Source: CAIWKO01 sp964469155
GTDB lineage: Bacteria > Bacteroidota > Bacteroidia > Bacteroidales > CAIWKO01
Assembly (NCBI GenBank): GCA_964469155.1
Contig: CAYXXU010000010.1
Span: forward strand, 1-64,000
Reading direction: 5' to 3'
Length of the DNA stretch: 64,000 nucleotides
The position numbers and the translations under genes are program-made. The notes below the pieces were generated by a model, which saw nothing but the letters and a program-made list of their open reading frames with translations, did not search any database and had not been told where the DNA came from. Positions 58,788 through 64,000 of this stretch are shown in pieces (the stretch's first letter is position 1; every line of letters starts with the position of its first letter).

Positions 58788-59480
58788 TTATTCTACTATT
58801 TTAAAATTAAATGCTCCTTTCTTCAATACGCCCATCAGGTTTATCCATAAAGGCAAAAGGGCTTCGGTGCCTCTGGCTGATGATATTCCTCCAAGGTCGA
58901 TGAGGTTTTCTTCTTTCCATCCGAATTCTTTCAATACGCTTTTAACCAAGGCTTTTGCACCTTCGTCGTTCCCACAAATAAAATTCACATGTTCTTTATT
59001 CCCAATCATACCTGGGTTAACCATAAGTCCGCACCACATGGTGTTTAGTGTTTTCACTACTTTGGCTTCCGGAAATACTTTTTGAATTTCTTCCCCTAAC
59101 GAATGGGTATTACTCAATTCAGGTACAAGGCTGGGAGGCATACCTTTACTGAAATCGAGCGGATTGGCAATATCAACCAGCACTTTTCCATCCAGATTTT
59201 TATGGCCGGCCAGTTTTAATGCATCAATCGATAGAAATCCCTTGGTGGCATTAAATACTATTTCGCCAAATGCAGCAGTTTCGGCAAATGTTCCGAGCTT
59301 AACCTGGGAGTTGGCTGCGTACCATTCAGAAAACGAAGGGTTGCCATATGAATCTTTTTCGGTACTCGCCAGTTTATCGGCTACATTTCGTGTACCCATC
59401 ATTACATCGTGTCCAACTTCAAGCAGTTTTAATGCCAAAGTTTGGCCCACGGTTCCAGTTCCTATTATTGCTATTTTCAT
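58788..59480 (-). CDS. NADP oxidoreductase of the coenzyme F420-dependent type
   Basis: A 230-residue protein with an N-terminal Rossmann fold (IAIIGTGTVGQTLALKL, then GTRN after strand 2, the basic residue favouring NADP). The rest follows the NADPH-dependent F420 reductase (Fno-like) fold: FNATKGFLSIDAL, VDIANPLDFSKGMPPSL, VVKTLNTMWCGLM. In bacteria without F420, relatives are annotated as NADPH-dependent reductases with unknown partner. It sits between two RIC genes, so it might supply electrons for NO removal or cluster repair; that is inference. It has its own complete promoter. Confidence 0.88.
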   Translation of the reverse strand: MKIAIIGTGTVGQTLALKLLEVGHDVMMGTRNVADKLASTEKDSYGNPSFSEWYAANSQVKLGTFAETAAFGEIVFNATKGFLSIDALKLAGHKNLDGKVLVDIANPLDFSKGMPPSLVPELSNTHSLGEEIQKVFPEAKVVKTLNTMWCGLMVNPGMIGNKEHVNFICGNDEGAKALVKSVLKEFGWKEENLIDLGGISSARGTEALLPLWINLMGVLKKGAFNFKIVE

Positions 59481-59519
59481 GGTGTTATGTTTTTGTTTTT
59501 ATCTATAATATTTTTTAAA

Positions 59520-59551
59520 CAAAATTAATCATATTTGAACAAAATTGCAAA
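59520..59551 (-). promoter_or_regulatory. Bacteroidota-type promoter of the oxidoreductase/RIC pair
   Basis: On the minus strand TTTG (59551-59548), 20 bases, TAATTTTG (59527-59520). It lies 40 bases before the ATG at 59480. Confidence 0.75.
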
Positions 59552-59616
59552 TAAAATGGAATGATTCTTAATAACAGGAACCGAAAAGTGCTGCCAGTAT
59601 AATTGATTTTCCCGGA

Positions 59617-60327
59617 TCAGTGGCTTTGTTTGGCCAGTTCCAAAGCCTTAGGATACAAAATATTGTTTTCGAGATGAACGTGAATATGAAGATCGTCCTC
59701 AAACTGTTCCAACAGTTTAAAACAAATGCTGTAAGTATTGCAGGCATCAGGAGGTACCATATAGTTTATGCTTAAACGGTTTATGGTGTCCATGGCTCCG
59801 CCTGCAAATTCGTGTTCGCCTTTCATGCGGGTTATTTCCGAAACGATCACCTTCTTTGCTTCATCCGATTTTGTGCGCATGGCTTCTTTGATGGCCGGAA
59901 ACAGCACTTCTTCTTCGTTCCTGAGATGTTGTTGCAATTCGGTATTGATCTGATCGAAAAGTTTTGCAATTTCTATCAGTTCCGGATGATGCGAGCCATG
60001 CACCTCAGCAATCTTTTCTGTATAAAATGGCAATTGCGGTAACAGTTTTGCAACGGTTTTGTGGTGCGTATTGACTATATAATCGCAGAGAAAATCCAAT
60101 TCCCATTCCTTGAAATTGTGTGAAGAATCCGTTTCGGTTTGTTCAAGCTCCCCGAGCTTTGTTTCAAGAACTGTAATATCGATCTTTTTCTCCTCACAAG
60201 CTTCCTGCATGCTTTGATTGCCGCCGCAACAGAAATCGATGCCAGCCTGTTTAAATATCTCAGCCGCGCGGAAATCATTTGCCACTATCTCGCCTATTTT
60301 CATTGCCCTATACTTATTCTGTTCCAT
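59617..60327 (-). CDS. ric: Iron-sulphur cluster repair di-iron protein (RIC/ScdA/YtfE family), paralogue 1
   Basis: A 236-residue protein with the same architecture as the one at 58000: DUF542 with GIDFCCGG, then the hemerythrin-like domain with HHKTVAKLLPQLPFY, HGSHHPEL, HLRNEEEVLFPAI, EHEFAGGAM and HVHLENNILYPKAL. The two proteins are similar along the whole length, showing duplication within the island and then divergence. A 7-bp inverted repeat (GATATTA at 60331, TAATATC at 60360) lies directly upstream and could be an operator; this is weak. The gene starts 42 bases after the DUF1858 gene. Confidence 0.93.
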   Translation of the reverse strand: MEQNKYRAMKIGEIVANDFRAAEIFKQAGIDFCCGGNQSMQEACEEKKIDITVLETKLGELEQTETDSSHNFKEWELDFLCDYIVNTHHKTVAKLLPQLPFYTEKIAEVHGSHHPELIEIAKLFDQINTELQQHLRNEEEVLFPAIKEAMRTKSDEAKKVIVSEITRMKGEHEFAGGAMDTINRLSINYMVPPDACNTYSICFKLLEQFEDDLHIHVHLENNILYPKALELAKQSH

Positions 60328-60369
60328 AATGATATTAGTAAAGTTTCAATTTCTATTGGTAATATCCTG

Positions 60370-60897
60370 CTATGACGCTTTATAAAAATAGATGAAGTAA
60401 AGTTCTTCACTTTCTTTCACTATCCAGTGCTGAACCTGCAAACTCGTAGCTTTGTCAATGAGAGGAGCCGGTAAAAAAGGTGCAATAAGTTTATAGATCG
60501 TATCGCCGGGCAATACATTCAGATCGGCCATTACCTGTGCTACAGGATGTTCACCTGCTGCCAGCATGGCTCTAACATCCAGTTCCTGTTTAATTTTTTC
60601 TTCGCCAAACCAGGCGGGTTTTGTTGTGTTGTACATGGTATCTTTTGTTTCAGTTAATATTTCTTGTCCAACTTCTTTTCTTAGAATATTGATGAGGTCG
60701 CCCACATTTACATTTCCTATGCTGGCGGCCTGCTGCAAGGATGTGATGCGTGCCACAGTATTTCTCAGCAAGGGATTTTTGAGTTTCTTAAAGGCAGGCA
60801 CATAGCCTATCAGAACATCTTCGAGTTGCGGATAGGTTTCTATAAGCTGCAGCACCTTGGTTTTAGGTGTGATGATTAGTTTATTATTTGTTTCCAT
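60370..60897 (-). CDS. DUF1858-DUF2249 protein of the NO-response island
   Basis: A 175-residue protein from the ATG at 60897 (METNNKLIITPKTKVLQLIETYPQ), which follows the upstream stop by 7 bases; a longer frame from 60954 would overlap the neighbouring gene. The N-terminal 70 residues are a DUF1858 helical domain (TKVLQLIETYPQLEDVLIGYVPAF), the C-terminal 65 a DUF2249-like domain (ADLNVLPGDTIYKLIAPFLPAPLID...IYFY). Both domains recur next to DUF542, hemerythrin and nitrite/NO genes in bacteria. No catalytic residues are apparent. It is translated from the same mRNA as the DUF438 protein. Confidence 0.88.
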   Translation of the reverse strand: METNNKLIITPKTKVLQLIETYPQLEDVLIGYVPAFKKLKNPLLRNTVARITSLQQAASIGNVNVGDLINILRKEVGQEILTETKDTMYNTTKPAWFGEEKIKQELDVRAMLAAGEHPVAQVMADLNVLPGDTIYKLIAPFLPAPLIDKATSLQVQHWIVKESEELYFIYFYKAS

Positions 60898-60904
60898 AAT
60901 TCGG

Positions 60905-62134
60905 TTATTTATAAGATAAAATTCGTTGTTCGCCTTGCAGCTCGCGATATACATTCACATTGTGCGAAACTTCCAGGGTTCCCATATATTCGCCGGATTC
61001 GTTGCGCAGGGCAAAGTACTCAATGTGTATCATTTTGCCACCCATGTTGATCCAGAAAGGTGCACGCGTTTGTTTGCCGCTTCTGAAATCTTCTATGATC
61101 TTATCTACTATATGGGCACTGGCCGGGGGATGGCAATGACGCACATCGCGGTTCAGTATGGCACGGTTGCGTTGAAATATGCGCTCGGCTCCCTGTGAGA
61201 AATATTTGACTTTATCGTCTTTATCCACAAAAGTGATATCCAGTGGCAGGGTATTCAATATGCTCAGCAACTCTTCTGCCGAAAAACTTCCCGAAGGCAA
61301 TTGGATGTGACTGCCTGATTTTTGTGCATCGTTTATGGATACTTCGGCGGCCCATTCTGGTTTCCAGGTAACTTTCGGGTCGTAAAGGCAATACCCGATT
61401 TCAAGCGATTGTTTGCTGATCTCGTACCAATCGGCTTCGGTAAGTTTATCCATAGCCATGGGGAAGAGTATTTCTTCCTCTTTAGGTATCATTTCGTTTA
61501 CACCTTTCACGGCGGGTGTCAGCACCATCTCGCTCGAAGCAATGAATTCTTCCAATGACATTTCGGGGGTTTGCAGAATTTCTATGCTGCCTTTAATCAG
61601 TTCGCGAATCTCGTCGTGTTTTCCCCACATCACCTTGGGAGGCCCTGTGATACCTTGTTTTTCGAGATAAGGGAACAAGAGGTATTCTTTACGCTGATAA
61701 TGTTTATCGACGTCCAACAGGTTGTTGAACATACCTCTCAGTTTTATGATTTCCGGCTTAAGGTCAGCAGGAGGATTGCTTTCAATACCCATGATGGTCG
61801 ACAGTATTTGAACCACCACCAGTTTCAGTTCTTTGTTTTCCTGTTTCATTACATCCACAGGGTGACCTTCGGGTATATGTTTTGCTCCGGAAACATCTAT
61901 TTTGCCTTCCAAAACTGCGGTGTGAGCATCGCATAGATCCAGTATTTCCGATTCCGGCAATCCTTCTGCTATCAGTTCCTGCTCCACTTCCACCACTTCG
62001 CCATAGGGAATATTGCTCAGGGCATAGAGCAATTCGTTTTTAAGTTCTTCCTGTTTTTCACCATTATGCAATCTCAGCAATATGGTCTTTAGTTTGTCTT
62101 TTCTTTCTTTTGAGTTGTTGATTAATTCGCTCAT
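60905..62134 (-). CDS. DUF438-hemerythrin-PAS protein
   Basis: A 409-residue protein. The N-terminal DUF438 helical domain (residues 1-75, LKTILLRLHNGEKQEELKN) is followed by a hemerythrin-like domain (about 90-235) with His/Glu iron ligands in HYQRKEYLLFPYLEKQG, WGKHDEIRE and PKEEEILFPMA. A C-terminal PAS domain (about 290-400) carries C334-H335-P336 and NMGGKMIHIEYFALRNESGEYMGTLEVS. The combination suggests sensing or handling of NO or O2 at a di-iron site. It lies 54 bases after the small hemerythrin gene and 7 bases before the DUF1858 gene, in the middle of the island. Confidence 0.93.
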   Translation of the reverse strand: MSELINNSKERKDKLKTILLRLHNGEKQEELKNELLYALSNIPYGEVVEVEQELIAEGLPESEILDLCDAHTAVLEGKIDVSGAKHIPEGHPVDVMKQENKELKLVVVQILSTIMGIESNPPADLKPEIIKLRGMFNNLLDVDKHYQRKEYLLFPYLEKQGITGPPKVMWGKHDEIRELIKGSIEILQTPEMSLEEFIASSEMVLTPAVKGVNEMIPKEEEILFPMAMDKLTEADWYEISKQSLEIGYCLYDPKVTWKPEWAAEVSINDAQKSGSHIQLPSGSFSAEELLSILNTLPLDITFVDKDDKVKYFSQGAERIFQRNRAILNRDVRHCHPPASAHIVDKIIEDFRSGKQTRAPFWINMGGKMIHIEYFALRNESGEYMGTLEVSHNVNVYRELQGEQRILSYK

Positions 62135-62188
62135 TGTATTATAATTTAAAATTGTGATTCATTTTTACATCAGGATTGCTCCAAGTTT

Positions 62189-62743
62189 TTATTTCAGATA
62201 TATGTCTTTAAGTCTGACCAAAAGCTGATGATATCCACCATAATGACTGATACCGATATTCTCTTCCTCAACTTTTTCGAAGGCATCAAATATTTTCTGT
62301 TGTTCTTCTTCATTCAATACCTTTTCAGCCATTTTGAAAAGTATGTTATTCTCTTTTTCAATATGGTTTCTCAGCAGTTGAACATAGTTCAATGCATTTG
62401 AAATTATTTCGCTGACGGCAGTTTTGTCACCATTTTTATAAGCATCGAATGCGTCGTTCATACCTTTTACATAATTGCGGCCCGACTGATGCTCGTGCAA
62501 CATAACGGCTATAGGCCCCCCTTCATTGGGAACACCCTGTTTCACCATTGCCGGGAATAATATATCTTCCTCCTTATGGTGATGGTTCTTATCGGCAAAT
62601 CCTTGGATAAAATCAAGTATACTATCGAAATGTCCGATATTCAATTCTTTGCCTTTTTCAATATCATTGACAATTTTTTCAATGATACTCAGCATGGATT
62701 TTATGCATTCATGCTCATCGATCAATTGCTGTGTTACATTCAT
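62189..62743 (-). CDS. Hemerythrin-domain protein
   Basis: A 184-residue four-helix protein of the hemerythrin HHE family. The iron ligands are visible in DEHECIKSML, NHHHKEEDILFPAM, LHEHQSGRNYV and LRNHIEKENNILFKMAEKVL, two His-x3-Glu type motifs plus single histidines. It probably binds NO or O2 at a di-iron centre and delivers or stores it. It is the first complete gene after the nitric oxide reductase, separated by 89 bases that contain a strong hairpin. Confidence 0.92.
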   Translation of the reverse strand: MNVTQQLIDEHECIKSMLSIIEKIVNDIEKGKELNIGHFDSILDFIQGFADKNHHHKEEDILFPAMVKQGVPNEGGPIAVMLHEHQSGRNYVKGMNDAFDAYKNGDKTAVSEIISNALNYVQLLRNHIEKENNILFKMAEKVLNEEEQQKIFDAFEKVEEENIGISHYGGYHQLLVRLKDIYLK

Positions 62744-62772
62744 ATTTTTACGGATATTAATTTTAACTGATC

Positions 62773-62816
62773 TTCAGATGCCTCACCCCTTTGGGCAGGG
62801 GCAGGAAGCATCTGAA
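62773..62816. other. Strong hairpin between norB and the hemerythrin gene
   Basis: TTCAGATGC (62773-62781) pairs with GCATCTGAA (62808-62816); inside it CCCCT pairs with AGGGG. No T tract follows on either strand, so it is not a standard terminator; it could stabilise the end of the norB message. Confidence 0.75.
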
Positions 62817-62832
62817 AACCAGCATTAATTTT

Positions 62833-63999
62833 TTATTCTGTTAATTCTTTCTTTTCAAGCGACCAACCTGTTTTCAGTCCAATAATAAACCAGGCAAGGG
62901 CAATGGTGCCTATAGCAAAAATGGTATCACCAAATAAACGCATCCATTTCAATATCACTATATAATGCTGGTCCAAAAATTCTGCCGACCGGGCATACCA
63001 CATTCCATGTTTTACACTGGCAACGGTTTGTGCAATGCCCACAGGAAGCACACTCAAAAGAACCATTAATATTAAACCAATATTGATAGCCCAGAAAGCT
63101 ATTTTAATATACCTGTCTTTCCACTGATACTTTCGGGTCATACCTCTTAATGAGAAAAGCATTAAGGCAATACCCAGCATGCCATACACACCAAACAAAG
63201 CCGTGTGGCCATGAACCGGAGTAGTATTCAGACCCTGCATATAATACAGTGCAATGGGAGGATTGATAAGGAAACCAAACAAACCGGCACCTACGAGGTT
63301 CCAGAAACTGACAGCAATAAAGCACCAGATGGGCCATTTGTATATTTTAATCCACTCAGTCGATTTGCTTAGCTTCCAATTATGGAAAGCTTCAAAACCT
63401 ATCAATACAAGCGGAACCACTTCGAGTGCGCTGAATGAAGCTCCCAATGCTATTATGGCTGTAGGTGTCCCGGCAAAATATAAATGATGAAAGGTCCCGA
63501 GAATACCACCGGTAAGATAAATTACTGTGGTGAACAGGGCAGCTGTGGTTGCATTGCGTATGCCGACCAAACCAAGTTTAACAAAAATAAAAGCAGTAAT
63601 TACCGTAGCAAATACTTCGAAGAATCCTTCTACCCAAAGATGCACTACCCACCATCTCCAGTATTCAGCCACCGAAAGATGGGTTTGACGGCCCCACATC
63701 AGTCCTGCCCCATAAAATGCTGCAATAGCAATGGAGGCTATTATGAAAATGATAAGCAACTGCCTGTTTTCTGCTTTCTGTCTGAGAGCAGGTAAGAGTG
63801 CACGGAACATAAGCACCAACCAGATGATCAATCCTACGAACAGGAATATCTGCCAGAATCTTCCCAGATCAACGTATTCGTATCCCTGGTGACCAAACCA
63901 AAAGTTTTGTATTAAACCAAGTTTCTGCATTACACCCATCCACTGTCCGGCTAAGGAACCCAAGACAATTACCAGCAAAGCTGAAAACAAAAAGTTCAC
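62833..63999 (-). CDS. norB: Quinol-dependent nitric oxide reductase, C-terminal half (cut by window edge)
   Basis: 388 residues of a polytopic membrane protein; the gene continues beyond base 64000, since quinol NORs are about 750 residues. Ligands of the haem b3/FeB centre are visible: the His and Glu of VVHLWVEGFFEVFAT, the His pair of GTFHHLYFAG, and the haem His residues of TPVHGHTALFGVYG. YEYVDLGRFWQIFLFVGLIIWLVLMFR before them is typical of the qNOR family and not of cytochrome oxidases. The enzyme reduces 2 NO to N2O with quinol in the cytoplasmic membrane. It heads the island, and its promoter lies outside the window. Confidence 0.93.
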   Translation of the reverse strand: MNFLFSALLVIVLGSLAGQWMGVMQKLGLIQNFWFGHQGYEYVDLGRFWQIFLFVGLIIWLVLMFRALLPALRQKAENRQLLIIFIIASIAIAAFYGAGLMWGRQTHLSVAEYWRWWVVHLWVEGFFEVFATVITAFIFVKLGLVGIRNATTAALFTTVIYLTGGILGTFHHLYFAGTPTAIIALGASFSALEVVPLVLIGFEAFHNWKLSKSTEWIKIYKWPIWCFIAVSFWNLVGAGLFGFLINPPIALYYMQGLNTTPVHGHTALFGVYGMLGIALMLFSLRGMTRKYQWKDRYIKIAFWAINIGLILMVLLSVLPVGIAQTVASVKHGMWYARSAEFLDQHYIVILKWMRLFGDTIFAIGTIALAWFIIGLKTGWSLEKKELTE

Positions 64000-64000
64000 A

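Overview
The window looks like a chromosomal stretch of a member of the Bacteroidota. Several independent signs agree. The promoters carry the Bacteroidota -7 box TAnnTTTG, usually 20 to 100 bases before a start codon. Shine-Dalgarno sequences are nearly absent. One secreted protein ends in a type A type-IX-secretion sorting domain. A TonB-dependent receptor carries a CarboxypepD_reg-like plug extension. Transglutaminase-like/DUF3857 proteins and a TPR-fused sensor kinase are also present. Most genes lie on the minus strand. I saw no rRNA, tRNA, intact transposase, CRISPR array or prophage.

Layout. 1-1270: a RelE/ParE-type toxin-antitoxin pair and a decayed region with palindromic repeats. 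1270-6330: uvrA, an ECF sigma factor with a small partner gene, nth (endonuclease III) and a tiny PAS protein translationally coupled to nth. 6331-11000: a secreted beta-propeller protein with a T9SS tail, and an aconitase-superfamily enzyme with fused large and small domains. 11000-22000: an unknown conserved protein, a 21-bp tandem array, an SRPBCC protein, an EF-G outside the str operon context, an AspT/YidE-type transporter, a short-chain dehydrogenase and a PocR/multi-PAS hybrid histidine kinase. 21985-25341: a TPP riboswitch controlling a TonB-dependent receptor (probable thiamin uptake) and a methyltransferase. 25391-27700: repeat-rich DNA, a Rieske oxygenase and an ArsR-type regulator. 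27739-35000: a three-gene operon of two DUF3857 proteins (one with a transglutaminase triad, one without) and a TPR/MORN-type repeat protein.

35231-57004: a surface-protein block. It holds two very large secreted proteins and one small one that share a C-terminal module with two dockerin-like calcium loops ending in VIRP. It also holds two collagen-like/YadA-like tail-fibre proteins, one with an S74 chaperone domain, a conserved unknown protein, and a TPR sensor kinase with its NarL-type response regulator. A two-part direct-repeat element (TTACSGA, 22-23 bp apart) occurs upstream of two of these genes and could be a target of the adjacent regulator.

57163-63999: a GreA/GreB-type factor, then a nitrosative-stress island. 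The island runs, in transcription order, from a quinol-type nitric oxide reductase (cut by the window edge) through a hemerythrin protein, a DUF438-hemerythrin-PAS protein, a DUF1858/DUF2249 protein and an RIC (ScdA/YtfE) di-iron repair protein, to a F420-dependent-type NADP oxidoreductase and a second RIC paralogue. Together these would remove NO and repair damaged iron-sulphur clusters. The PAS domain of the DUF438 protein and the small PAS protein coupled to nth (itself an Fe-S enzyme) share a Cys-His-Pro motif.

Intergenic DNA is unusually repeat-rich: two unrelated 21-bp tandem arrays, a 43-bp array inside a probable 5' leader, 10-15 bp tandem repeats just after stop codons, and long imperfect palindromes. 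All calls come from reading the sequence; no database search was run.
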